Source of the DNA: Gigaspora margarita
Lineage: Eukaryota > Glomeromycota > Glomeromycetes > Diversisporales > Gigasporaceae
DNA length: 64,000 nucleotides
NCBI GenBank assembly: GCA_009809945.1
Contig: WTPW01000199.1
Coordinates: 405,312-469,311, forward strand
Reading direction: 5' to 3'
Both the position numbers and the translations under genes were made by a program. The notes under the pieces are model-generated. The model ran no database searches. It was given only the letters and a program-made list of their open reading frames with translations, and was not told the origin of the DNA. Positions 46,085 to 57,632 of the stretch are shown here, piece after piece (the stretch's first letter is position 1; each line of letters starts with the position of its first letter).

Positions 46085-48712
46085 ATGAAATGTCAGAAAT
46101 CCCTTCTATTTCCTCTGAAGTTTCTTCCTCCTCCTCTTTTTCGGTATTTTCTTCATCATCAAATCCTCTGGTGTAAGTGTATCTTCACCTTCAAGTTGTT
46201 CCAAAAACTTTCTAACATTTTTAAAAATCCCTTTTTTATAGAATTCTTCGCAATAAGCACACTTTCTATTATAACATGTCAAATGGTATCCATGGCCACA
46301 AATAAGAACCATCCCATCTTCTTCGCTGAATGGATGCTTACAATGATCACACAAATTTGGTTGGGGCAAGTATGATGAACTATAAGCAGTTGGTAAGCGT
46401 CATAAATCCATGTCTTCTCCTAAAGTAGCAAGGTGGTAAACTTTTGGTTTTTGTCTTTTCTTTTTTAATTTTGNACCACTTTTTCCACNATTATAGAATA
46501 AATCTTGAAAGTATTCTAAGAGAAAAAGGCTAGCTTTCTTATCCAAAAGGTCAAGCGCGGGTAGGGTATACGGATATCACCATGTCTTATGATAATTATC
46601 TTTAAATGCTAAATTATGGTTCACTAAATAATTGACAAATAAAATATGTAAAATTAAAGCAAACTTTGTTTTGCCTAATAATAAAGAAAAGTGGCCAATT
46701 TACTAATAACATAGGCTTGTTTTATTATATTGTCAACTGTTGCATTTGGTGATGTATTTGCCCTAATTCGACTGTGAGTATTCTCTACATAATATTTGTT
46801 GAAGTACGGCAAATGCATTCGAATTATATCAAAAAAAGAATGATTTTTATCCTTCCAATAAAACACATCAAACAAAAAAGCCAAAGGTGCTTTATTGTAG
46901 TTTTTCTGTTTCCACTATAGCGCAAACGTCCAAATGCAGAAAACTGTTTCCACATATTCGTCAAACAAACCTGCTCAAAATAAATTTGCATAGATATCAA
47001 GTGTTGCTGGCTATGTTATCAAGTAAATCAATTGTAGTTCGATACTCGAGGTCCTTACATGTTTTTCCAAATTTTTCTATAATTTTGTCCCGAATTTTTA
47101 CCTATCCATTTTGAGTAAGTTCTAAAAGGAGGTTAATCCTCCACAGGCGAGGCTTTTTTGCAAGCTTTTTACCAGAACCATAAACAGAGTAAAATAGTTT
47201 TTCGAAAAAGGAATAGTGCACTAAAAAAACATGTTCTCTACTGTTTAAAGATAAGTGTAGTGGACCCAAAATTGGTAAGAATGGTTCAATGTCTCACAGC
47301 GGCAGTTTCATATATAGAGCTTTTCTAATGAACAATTGGCCAGGCCAATCGGCAACAAGTGGCACAAAACAGTTATCCAAATGCCATGTTTTATTATTGA
47401 TAGATAAAATAAGCGTTATCGCTTTAATATAATCTTCAACTGAGTGTAATATTTGCTCATTAAATCCAACTAACTTAAGACCTTCCATTGATCATTCCTC
47501 TTTCTATTTATCTAGATTGTTATTATAATTATGCACCATTAAATCATCGATTCTATCCAGTTCATTAATTACTAAACGATTTTGTGAAACCCAATATAAC
47601 TGTCATTCGAAATATGGAATATCGAATATCCCAGTATAATTATTAATAATATACCAACAGATTCTTGGTGCTTCAATGTTTGCTGGATTATAAATAGATA
47701 CATTATTGTGTACAAGTAAAACAGATTGAGATTTTAAAACAGGTTTTGCTACACATGTAGCAAAATGGTTTGCACTAGATGATGAAGTGGTATCTGGCCT
47801 TCTAATTCCGTGAATTGCGTGATAATCATCTATATTGTAAATGTGAAGTTAATTTTTCTAATTAAAAATAAAAATAAAATAAATTTTATTTAAACACAAT
47901 ATTAATATTTAAATTATTTAAATTTAATTAATAAAAATTAAATAATTTGTAAAATGTTCTTCGATTTTTATTGCATATTAACTCTAAACTTTTTTTCAAA
48001 AATTTTCTACAGTATTAGCACACACAGAATATCCAAGTTTCAATATTGTATTGACTGCATCCCATGTTGCACCCGAAGCCATCAGATACAAGCCAACTTC
48101 TAACTTATGTTGATTGACAAATTTGTTTTGTAAGCCTGCCATCATATAGCACAGACCAACAACAGACTTCTTTGCTTCATTTATACTATGGGCAGAACGT
48201 TCTTTNNGAATAACTAAATTTATNATATATTTAAAAAAGCCCTCAAGTTGAGGATCCGCACTTTCAATAATATTTTCAAATTTNATGGNATCCAACTCAA
48301 GATTTGCAGATTCTTGGTNTTGTCGANNGTATAATACTCTTGTTAATGCTTGAACTTTTGAAGCGAATGTTACATCTAATATAAAATATTAAATTAAATA
48401 AAAAAATTATGTACATATTTTTTTTTTTTAAAAAAAAGGCCATTACACTACCTGAACAATTATCGGATTTGATTTTTTTTTCCTGAATGCTCCTTTTTTT
48501 TTAAGGGATTTTCTTCATTAACTGCTACCAGCCTCTATAATTTTACAATAATAAGGATGACATAGTTGCCTTCCTATTTCAAGATATGGATACTTTTGCA
48601 GCATTTGGTTTTTATGGCATTTTTCAAATGCAAGCTCAGTAATTACACGGAATCTAACATTGATATTTGTACATTCATTGACAAAACAAGGCCCAAAATT
48701 TTGGGTTTTCAT
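46085..48712 (-). pseudogene. RING-tailed putative transposase gene of the 3.6-kb element
   Basis: Minus-strand order: 48,712-48,518 N-terminal Cys/His segment (FGPCFVNECTNINVRFRVIT, QLCHPYYCKIIE); about 48,360-47,996 (KKSVVGLCYMMAGLQNKFVN, LYLMASGATWDAVNTILKLG) after a likely intron; about 47,830-47,520 (GIRRPDTTSSSANHFATCVA); 47,488-47,294 (NCFVPLVADWPGQLFIRKAL); about 47,290-47,110 (LGPLHLSLNSREHVFLVHYS); 46,884-46,675 (YYVENTHSRIRANTS); and 46,369-46,106 (CDHCKHPFSEEDGMVLICGH, CYNRKCAYC), a RING-like C-terminus. ADWPGQ, LHLSLN and VENTHSRIR could hold a D-D/H-E triad, but this is inference. The family is, from memory, multi-copy in Rhizophagus. Several stops and frame changes, and ambiguous bases around 46,474-48,327, make this copy look broken, although draft errors may contribute. 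Confidence 0.6.
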
Positions 48713-48780
48713 TTACTAAAAAAAAAATAAATTAATAATATTGTCCAAGTATTTTCTAAATATGTTATTGATTTTCTACC

Positions 48781-49080
48781 TTGACAGAACTTGGCACGTG
48801 AAATGGATGGCACAGTAAAGCTTGACATGGTGAAATTTGACACGGCGAAACTTGACACGGTAAAACTTGGCATAGCGAAAGTTGGCAGGCAAAAGTCAGC
48901 ATGGTAAAACTTTAATAGAGGCGAAACTTTAATCAAAGCGAAACTTGATATAGCGGAACTCAGCACAAAAACTTTAAGTCAGTAAAACTTTGACCACAAC
49001 GGGATTATTGAGAAATTTTGCTCAGTAAAACTTGAACCTTAACTGTGCAAACTTTATATAAAAAAAGGTTTGATTAAAGT
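48781..49080. repeat. Minisatellite, unit about 15-20 bp
   Basis: Diverged tandem copies of GCGAAACTTGACACGGTAAA run for about 300 bp between the putative transposase start and the right end of the 3.6-kb element. The opposite end has no such array. It could be a subterminal binding region or simple expansion. A minus-strand frame of Ser/Phe repeats here is an artefact of the array. Confidence 0.7.
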
Positions 49081-51273
49081 GAAAACCCTTACTATTATAA
49101 AGATTAATGACCCAGTTACCTACTAACATCTATTACCACCCCAACAAAGTTAAACTTTACTCTAGAACTTTTGCGCGAAACTTTTTTTTTTTTATTATTG
49201 TATTACAGTAATAAAATTAACTTTATATAGAATTGTAACTAGTCAATCAAATTTAATCAGGTGGGATCTGCAGATCACATTTTTTTGACCAATAAAATAG
49301 AACTTCGGTCATGCTTTGCACCCATAGCCCTGGTTATAAATACTGGTTCATATTGTATCATGCTAGCACCCCTTGCACTTGGATGGCATATGCTACTGCA
49401 TTTGCATATGATCTTCAACCTTCAATTGCTCCCTTTTTGGAAAATGTGATCTATCTAATTTCCTGGCAGTTCAGGTGGCATAACTGTGTGACTGCTTCCC
49501 TTTTCGATCACATGATTATCATCACTCTGCATGAAAAGTATTGCATTACACATTGATTGGCAATTTTTTTTTGGGCTAAGCCAGTGGTTATTTTAGGCCA
49601 GAGATGATATTTATTGAATTTATTAATCAATGGATTAGTATGTAATAGTGCTTGTTGGCCGGGTTTGGCTGGAACGGCAAAGACATCCTAAAAACTGCAA
49701 CAAATGCTGCGCTAGGAGTCACCATAGGGTCCGCTAGCTGGTGGTTTTCTGCCTGCTGTAGCAGGCCAGCTGTGAGCAGAGAAATGATAATGTGCGGGAG
49801 GAGAAATGGTAAAATCACGCAGTCATCCAATATTATATGATTCTACTATTCTCATATGTGTTTGCATTTCTGATTTGCTTTCATTCATCATTTTTTTTTT
49901 AGGATATATTTATGCACATGTTTCTTTATTTACTCATTTGTCTAAATGCGGCTTCACTTATTTACACGGTTGTCAACTGGTGCTCCTTCTCCCTTTTTTT
50001 TTTTTTACCTGCTCGTCTCCTAATTTTTTTTTTCTTTTGCATATAATGGTGAGACTGAAGTTCTTCCAATACTTGTCAAGAAGTCTGGACATTATATGCT
50101 TTTATTAGTATATGTGCCACCATGGTGGGATGCGCCCAGATATACCAGTAGAATGCCTCTGATTCCCATTAACCGATTTTTTGGATTATGATAGGCTGCA
50201 TGCCTCTTAGCACTAATTCTGTGATACCACCGTCCCTGAAACTGTGACCTGACACATCAGCGTCATGTAGGATTGATCAAAGTTTTTTGCAGAACCAACA
50301 TTTAGTGGCCCATGACCGGTCTGCCTTTATGAATAAAATGTTGCTACCTGGTGCATATACAGGACTGGTACGTCATATGGTATATGCCTTGAGTGATTTG
50401 ATAGAACACAAATGGTCGTTGGTAGGGTTTATGATTAGTGTTGCCCTTACGGCTAATCTGTGGTTCTTTGTTTTTGTGAGCTGTATAGTCGCTAATATTG
50501 CAAATTTGGCCTTTTTAAATCTTAGTGCTTTCAACACTGGTACCTTTTCTTCATCTGGCTTATGGTTTGGCAATAACTCATCAAGGCATGCCAATCTATA
50601 GAATGCTATTAGTGCCACCACCCAGAGCAGCATATTATCTGACATTCTTAAGTTCAGGTTGCGCTTTATTTGGTCAAGGTGGGCCCTCGTAATATGCATT
50701 TTTTGCCTATTGGTTTGTGCTTGTGATTTGCCTCGATTTTCTTGAGCAGTTCCTTTACCAAAGGATTGAACCGGACTGATGTCCAATCGACTGAATTCCT
50801 GGTGTGGTAGAATTTTAGAGCTGACAGATAGGAACCAATCATAGAGGGTGATATGTCATTGCATATTAATTTGATGAATTTAATTATTGAAGCCTTTGAT
50901 ATAGGCCATACGCGCCCATCCTCATTCCACCAGTTTTGATTCTCTGCTAAATTGTTATAACACTTGATTATTGCTTCATATGTTCTATGCATAGGAGGTT
51001 TAGTATTCAGAATGTTGGCCGCCTGTTGATCTAGTGGGGTACTGCTATTAAAATTTTTTCCTATTTGGTGCTGGCAATTTCTTGTGCTGCTGGATTTTGT
51101 GGGTCTTTTTTGGATCTTTGGTTGTTGGTCGACTCATCCATATGGGTCTATTGTAACAATGAAGGGGTAGTAGAGATGATGTTAGTGTATTCTGTAGGGA
51201 TATCATGTTGTAGAAAACGCGCTGTAGGATTTTTGGTCAAGTATTCTTTGTGCCCGCTTCTTGACAATAGACC

Positions 51274-51453
51274 AGGACCCCGAAATATATATAGATAGGT
51301 CAGGTTAATTATAAGGTTACTAAAAAAGGAAAAATCTGCAGAAAAAACTTTAAAAATAAGCAAAAAATTATTATAAATGGAAAAGATCTGCATAAAAAAC
51401 TTCAAAAATAAGCAAACTCATATCTGACCTATCTATATATATTTTGGGGTCCT
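51274..51453. mobile_element. Small palindromic hAT-like MITE inside the DIRS element
   Basis: Inverted ends AGGACCCCGAAATATATATA and AGGACCCCAAAATATATATA; flanks AATAGACC (51,266-51,273) and AGTAGACC (51,454-51,461) match at 7/8. It interrupts the region between the RNase H and recombinase parts. It contains two copies of TCTGCA(G/T)AAAAAACTT. End sequence is similar to the element at 34,346-34,830. Confidence 0.75.
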
Positions 51454-54400
51454 AGTAGACCTGCATCTGAATTCTGTAACCCCGGTATGTGCTCTATTTT
51501 TAGTGAAAAATTTATCTGTATTTGCATCTCGTATATCTGTGCAATGATGCTATTAATTTCACTATTTTTGCAGAAACCTGCATAATACGCCTTCGCATTT
51601 GCCATATTGTCTGTCCATATGATTAGTCTTCTTCTTGTCCATAAGGGCATAAATGTATGGATTGCTATAAGGCTCATCAAAAGCTCATGTTTCTGGATGT
51701 CTTTGCTGGTAATGGTATCTTGGTTAACTTACCTAAATGCTGTGAAATAGATCCTGAATGTTGTACCACCCCCAATGTTGGATGCATCAGTATGTAGGTT
51801 ATCTATTTTGGGCTGCAACTATAACTGATCTTCCATCAAGTACGTTCTTGCCACTTCGTTACTATATTGTTCTACCACTGCATGTCAGCAATCATTGCTT
51901 TTGTTATATGCACATAGTGGTGTTGGTTTTTGCTAATTCTTGCACCTTTATAAACCATTGCACAAATGGTCTACCTTGCAGAACCACTTGGCACAACTAT
52001 ATCAAAGAACCAACCAGGGACTGGAGGTTCTTTTTTAAACACTATTTCTTGTCTGCCCAATCTGTTAATAGGTCATGTATCTTTTTCCTTTTCTGAGCTG
52101 GTACAGATACAGACATAGTGTCAGTATCTATCATCACTCCCAAAAATGTGATACAAGTACCAGGCTCTTCTAACTTCAACTTTTTGTAAGGTATTTTTAA
52201 TATGTTTAGTATACATAAGAACTGTTGCAGCTCTCTCTAACTATCACTCTTTGATATTATTAGAAAATCGTTGACGTAGTGAATTATAGAGCTGATACCT
52301 TGCTGCGTAGCTATTCACGTGATCACGTCGGAACCTACAAAAAATTCTCCTGGACACCCTATTTCTGAAAGCCAAAGCTTTGTCGAAGTATAAATTGTTA
52401 CCCAGCCTTATCCCTTGCAGGACCTGGTCCACAGGGTGCATAGGTAAAATTCTATACGCATCTTTGATATCGATCTTAGACAGCGTGCACCCTTTTCTAT
52501 ACATATTAATCCACCTTATTGCATAATTAACATTTTCGTATTTTGTTACAAATTTCAATCGATCTATCCATCGTTAACACTCGAGCCAAATGGTGCCGAT
52601 AGGTGAGATATGACCCAGAATGTTTTTGGGTTTGTGCCCTTCTTCTCTACGAGCCCGCATGGGTTTATCCAAAATAACTCGCATGGCAGCTTTTCTATTG
52701 GAAATGGACCATACATCCAGCCTTTCTCTACTTTGTCCTGAATATAATTGCTGAAAGATGCTGGGTCTAATTCAATTGATTTTAAGTTGTCCTGTATTTT
52801 CTTGCTCCTTGTACCTGTGAAATTAAACCTAAATCCTTTTTCCAAGCCCGCAATCAAGTACTCTATGAAGGGTCGATTAGGATGCTGATTTGTCAGAGCT
52901 TTGAACACTCGAATATCTACTGTGGATCCTATGCTGAACCTAATGAGGTCGATTTGCTTAAGTATTTTGTTTTCTTCTGGTGACAATGGTATGTCACGTG
53001 GAGGGATACTGGTTAGTGTCTCGCTAACTAATTGGAGTATCAGTGGGTCACATGATATCATGTTTCGCAATAGTTTGTATTGAGTGACGTGAAGAAAATT
53101 TCTCTTGAGCCTGTGGTCTGACCAATTCAAGTTAACAGTTTTGGTTAGTTCGATTCTGTTCCTATCCTTGTTAATTATGTTTGCTTTGCTTTCTCTTTTT
53201 TTTTTATATTCGTATATAACTGTCCCATGCTGCGGTGGTCACGCCTCTTTCTTCTTTCTTTTTTTTTTCTTAAAGCTCTTGCTTCTCAATGTGCAGTTGT
53301 TTGTTTTTTTTTCGATCTTATTGCTCTCCATTTTCATGTCTGATTTTGATATTGTGTCCTCCTCCTTTTTTATTTTTTTTATCTATATATTTCCCCTTTT
53401 TTTTTTAATTGTTGTTTTCGGTGTGTTCATTTGGCCTTGACCTTATACTATTCCCGTTGTTGGTGAAGCACCTCCGTTCTTGGTGGCCCACCTTTTTGCA
53501 TATCATGCACGCATGAACACACCCACATCTCTTATCGTCATTGAACCCTCTCTAATTCCAGTTAATGCATATTTCTTTACCATCATGCTATGTTGTGTCA
53601 ATTCTTGACAACCTTAATTTGCTGAACCTTGCTCTTTTGGTCGTCATAGTATCAAAGTTTTCACCTTCTGCCTTGATATTTCTTTCTATTAATGTTGTTT
53701 CCTGGTCTATTGCTAGTGTCAAGCAGCAGTCTTCATCATAAGCCATTACTGCTGCGAATTCGTACTTGATGCTCAAGTTGCTAATGTGATTACAATAGAA
53801 ATTCAATTCCGGCTCTCTTTCTTCGTATATTATCAGCACAGCTTCCATGTATGACCCGAATGCCATTACCCATTCAGCTATATCATTAAACTTGTTAAAT
53901 GCCGGCCGCTTCCGTATTGTTATGTATCCACCATCTGATGCCTGGAGTGGTATATCTTCATGATAAAACTTTGCGCTCGCCCTCATGTTTCTGTAAGCAA
54001 ATTCTTGTAGATCCATGTATGCACTGAGAGCAATCACTTTCCATAGCCGTGTTGACAGGTTTGGTTTACAAGGTAGCATTTCTATTGCTTTTTGACCTTC
54101 TGACCAATTGGATATCCACCATAATCTCTTGCTCTCGATGCTTGCAGCCAGCAGGTTTGTGAAATCTTTTACTACCGGTAATTGTTTCAATTTTGTGTAA
54201 TTTATTGACGGATATCTCCAGTTTTTGCTTCATGTTACTGACAATTCACCCTTCGTACCCACTAATTCCTCTGACAGAACCAAGTTAATGATCATATTGT
54301 TAAGCATTGGTGTTGACGGATAATTACCTTGCAGTATTTCTTCACCTATTACTGGTTGTGAACGAATTGTTGTTGGGGTTTCCTGTTCGTCCTGTGCTTC

Positions 54401-54730
54401 TTCATTGGTTGTTCTGTTGCTGACACTCATTTCATTGGTTGTCAGGCCGACCTGTTCTAACTTACTGAAGTGCTCTTCTATTGCCTTTTGTAACTGTTCA
54501 TTCCAGTTCCTTTGTGTTTCAGCCTGGCGGTTCATTATATCTTCCATTATCCCAAGCAGCGTCGTGACAATTGTTTGGTTTGCGTTGTCAATGTATGTCT
54601 TGATTCGTGGGTCGATGTCTGACACTGGCTCCTTTAGCTCGTTAGACATCCTCTATATGTATATGTATGTATGTCTTTCCCCTTTTATTTTATTTTATTT
54701 TTTTTATTTTTTTTTTTATTTTTTTTTTTT

Positions 54731-54825
54731 NNNNNNNNNNNNNNNNNNNNNNNNNNNNNNNNNNNNNNNNNNNNNNNNNNNNNNNNNNNNNNNNNNNNNN
54801 NNNNNNNNNNNNNNNNNNNNNNNNN
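54731..54825. other. Assembly gap (95 Ns)
   Basis: A run of 95 N follows a T-rich stretch at 54,685-54,730. It falls within the A1-side terminal region of the DIRS-like element, so the true length of that repeat is unknown. Isolated Ns also occur between 46,474 and 48,327. Confidence 0.95.
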
Positions 54826-55369
54826 AATCACACAGTCATCATGTGTGATGTAGGGAAGTAGAAGTATTTAACCAGTGGGTTGGGTGGGTGGGACAAGAAA
54901 TTTCTGCTCGTTACGGGTTTGATACCACCGGTGCTTGCGCCCATAGCTCTGGTTATAAATACCAGTTCATATTGTATCATGCTAGCACCCCCTTGCACTT
55001 GGATGCCATATGCTGCTGCGTTTGCATATGATCTTCAACCTTCAATCGCTCCCTTTTTGGGAAAATGTGATCCATCTGATTTCCTGCGGTCCGGGTGGCG
55101 TGACTGTGTGACTGCTTCCCTTTTCGATCACGTGATTATCATCACTCCGCATAAACATCATGGCACAAAGATTAATTAATACATATTAAATAATGATAAT
55201 GATAATATTTGAGGAAAATTGGCGTAACTATGTTTTTTTAATCCTAATTGAGTTCACAACGTTTTGTAAATTTTCTCTAATGCAAGTAGTGTTACTATTT
55301 TATTTTAAAAATTATAATCTTTAAAAATTAGTTTATATTATCAAATAAAGATTTATTATTTTTAGGAAA

Positions 55370-56102
55370 ATGAAAAATTTTATAATTAGAGAGTGGACAG
55401 AAATTATTTCAAATCCTGTTATTTTTGGAGATCAAGAACAAAAAGTCGTTCAACATGCTGACCTGCCCGTTGTAAAAAATGAATTATCAATAACATTGAG
55501 AATAAAATTAAACAATCATGCATCCGATTGGGCCAATGTTTTTCAGAAAGGTAAAAATTATCTACGGCATATTTTGTTTAATTACAGTATTATTCAACAC
55601 ATGCTCTTATGGTCTTAAAAATAAATAAACATAAATTTAGGTACAGAAGGTATAACCCATACCCCAGGACTTTGGTTGACAGCACATAAAGCTGCGTTAC
55701 ATGCTCGATTCACAGGCAACTGGAATCCTAATGCTGGGATTGAGATTGATGAGCTTGATGGACTTTTACAAAAATGGTATCATATAGCTTATACACTTTC
55801 TGAACCTAAAAAAAGGTTAGATGTCTATATAAATAGTGAATGGGCGGGATTCTTTAGCATTCAGGACGTTAGAAATCAAAATGTCATTTTTAATGATGGG
55901 CCAATGTATATTGGAAAATCACCTTTTCATAGTGGATTTAATGGCGAAATTAGGTACGATTTATTATTGTGATGAAATTTATTTAAATAACAAAAATATT
56001 ATTAAATATTTATTTAAATTAAATAGCAACTTTCGATATTTCAATTGGCAATTATCTGCTGATGAAGTGAGAGAAGATCACTCCCATAATATCATTTTAT
56101 AA
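55370..56102 (+). CDS. LamG/ConA-like jellyroll protein, intact copy 3
   Basis: Three exons (55,370-55,550; 55,641-55,953; 56,027-56,102) and two GT-AG introns (90 and 73 bases) give 189 residues from ATG to TAA. Along the protein: MKNFIIREWTEIISNPVIFG, VVQHADLPVVKNELSITLRI, DWANVFQKG, HARFTGNWNPNAGIE, KWYHIAYTLSEPKKRLDVYI, GPMYIGKSPFHSGFNGEIR, NFRYFNWQLSADEVRED. These are the hydrophobic strands and GFxGEI-x-NFRYFNW ending of a single laminin-G/concanavalin-A-like domain; nothing else is attached. No signal peptide or membrane segment, so it is probably cytosolic or unconventionally exported. Carbohydrate or protein binding is inferred from the fold. It is the only copy with start, splice sites and full C-terminus all present. 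The DIRS element starts about 220 bp upstream and may have replaced its promoter. Confidence 0.8.
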
Positions 56103-56104
56103 AT

Positions 56105-56640
56105 TTTAGTAAATTTTATTCCCCTTACTAAAACTTTACTTGCAATACTCTAAATATATATTTACTGTGGCCAAAATTGAGGCAAATGATTACCATAACT
56201 ATAACGCTAAGCTAAAACTATTAATTCTATTTTTTGTGCATAGGCTTTTTGGATCGGTTTGTGTCATCATATATCTTCAGATAAAAAAAAAGTATTAACA
56301 AATATGGTCTAGCAGATAGTTTAATATTACCCGCATTACAGCATTATAATGTGATGTGGTTATTTTTGAATTTCAGCATTTAGAGTTTTAAGAAATTTGC
56401 TTAAATAAGTCAATAATTAAATAACACAGTATCATTATTAATTATTGATGCTTGATATTAACTTTATTTAGTTAGTAATAATGGCACAGCTAATTGAAAT
56501 TTTATTGATAAAATTATCTTCGAAATTCTCAAAGGGTACAAAATTATTATTATTATTCGATTAATAATTGCTTTATTATTAAATAATAATTTCAAAGCCA
56601 TCATAAAACCGATTAAAAGGGATAAATTTTACAAATTAAT
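56105..56640. repeat. Downstream block of the lectin-like unit (copy 3)
   Basis: TAATGGCACAGCTAATTGAA and TTATTCGATTAATAATTG recur in the equivalent positions after lectin copy 2 (37,770-37,860) and before the secreted-peptide gene (62,570-62,700). This shows that whole gene-plus-spacer blocks were duplicated. Confidence 0.6.
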
Positions 56641-56682
56641 TCATATTATTTGAATAAATATTTATTTTTTCTAAGAAAAAGA

Positions 56683-57632
56683 AAAATCTTATAATTATAG
56701 AGCGAACAAAACTTATTTCAAACCCTGTTACTTTTGGAGATCAAGAACAAAAAGCCGTCAACATGCTGATCTGCCCATAGTAAAGAATAAATTGTCAATA
56801 ACATTGAGAATAAAATTAAACATAATTTATCCAATTGGGCCACTGTTTTTCATAAAGGTAAAAATCATTTACCGGTTTATTTTGTTTAAATACTGTATCT
56901 CATTCAACTGATGATTTTAATTTTAAAATAAACATAATTTTAGGCATAGAAGGTTTAATCCTTACCCCAGAACTTTGGTTGACATCACGCAAATCTGCTT
57001 GCATGCACGATTCACAGGCAACTGGAATGCAAATGTTGTGATTGGAAGCACTTAATGGACTTTTGTTGAAGTATGGTACATATAGCTTATACAACTTTCT
57101 AACCCTAAAAATAAATTAGATGTATATATAAAGGTGAAATGGACTGGATTCTTCGAGTATATAGTAAAGTAGTACGGTACGGGAACGCAAATTAAGACGG
57201 ACGTATAGAATTCATGATAGTACGTACGGTTTATAAAAGAAAAACTTCGTCAAATTAAAGTTAATTTTTCTAATACCCAACCCGAAAAAAGACTATATTA
57301 GCGCTTACCCTAACCCTAACCATAAAAAAGGGTTACATATAAAAATTAGTCTACATTAACCGTACGTACGATCAAAAGTTAGTATAATTTTCGTATGTCC
57401 GTCCGAATCTGTACAGCCGTACAGTACTACTTTACTAAATACCTGGATTCTTCAGCATCCTGGACGCTAGGCGCCAAAATGTTATTTTTAATGACGGAAC
57501 ACTTTATATCTGAAAATAGTAATAAAATTAATTTAAATAACAAAAATAACAAAAATAATAAATGACGATTTAATCAAATAGCAATTTTCGTTATTTCAAT
57601 TGGCAATTATCTGTTGATAAAGTGAGGCAAGT
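56683..57632 (+). pseudogene. LamG/ConA-like copy 4, degraded and interrupted
   Basis: Matches copy 3 from the first exon (TTTGGAGATCAAGAACAAAA near 56,734) through exon 2 (CGATTCACAGGCAACTGGAA) to exon 3 (TTCGTTATTTCAATTGGCAA near 57,590). It lacks the start ATG, has several small indels in exons 1 and 2, lacks most of the last part of exon 2 after ACACTTTATAT, and is split by a 288-bp inverted-repeat element. It cannot encode the family protein. It lies about 580 bp after copy 3 in the same orientation, so it arose by tandem duplication. Confidence 0.75.
57155..57442. mobile_element. MULE-like MITE in lectin copy 4
   Basis: Long inverted ends around TATAGTAAAGTAGTACGG and TTTAGTAAAGTAGTACTG. 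An 11-bp direct repeat CTGGATTCTTC (57,144-57,154 and 57,443-57,453) is single-copy in the intact lectin genes, which gives the limits. A duplication of 9-11 bp fits Mutator-like elements. The core has TACCCTAACCCTAACC and CGTACGTACG motifs. Non-coding, 288 bp. Confidence 0.8.

Larger units (their letters stand above)
45689..49315 (-). mobile_element. DNA transposon with 9-bp target duplication (MULE-like), inside DIRS repeat A2
   Basis: Short inverted ends AGCATGACC(A/G)AA lie immediately inside a perfect 9-bp duplication TTGCACCCA at 45,680-45,688 and 49,316-49,324. The duplicated target is internal to the A repeat of the DIRS element, whose other copy (54,930) shows the uninterrupted site TTGCGCCCATAGC. 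A 9-bp duplication is typical of Mutator-like elements, but the coding part does not obviously show a MULE transposase. A minus-strand gene fills 46,085-48,712, and a minisatellite lies between the gene's start and the right end. Probably the youngest layer here, since its duplication is exact. Confidence 0.85.
45296..55152 (-). mobile_element. DIRS/Ngaro-like tyrosine-recombinase retroelement, broken, with split direct repeats
   Basis: Minus orientation. Parts: repeat A1 (about 55,152-54,826); gag-like region (54,650-53,590); reverse transcriptase (53,130-52,244, with NPCGLVEKKG and HLSAPFGSSVNDG); RNase H (51,680-51,429, with IIWTDNMANAK); tyrosine recombinase (50,992-50,373, with core-binding and catalytic parts); B1 (49,826-49,531); A2 (49,535-49,316, continuing after an insertion at 45,688-45,595); and B2 (45,595-45,296). 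The A1-coding-B1-A2-B2 order is the split-direct-repeat plan of Ngaro/PAT-type DIRS elements. No target duplication is seen, as expected for recombinase integration. The coding part is broken in several places and contains an assembly gap. It inserted about 220 bp upstream of lectin copy 3. Confidence 0.85.

Noticed and set aside
46106-46369. Stand-alone RING E3 ligase gene
   Set aside because: The frame continues upstream into the putative transposase and has no start of its own with family support; it is the C-terminus of that gene.
48709-48966. Ser/Phe repeat protein
   Set aside because: It is the translation of a minisatellite.
53105-53440. Plus-strand 111-codon membrane protein
   Set aside because: It lies antisense to the coding part of the DIRS-like element and is rich in Phe from T-tracts.
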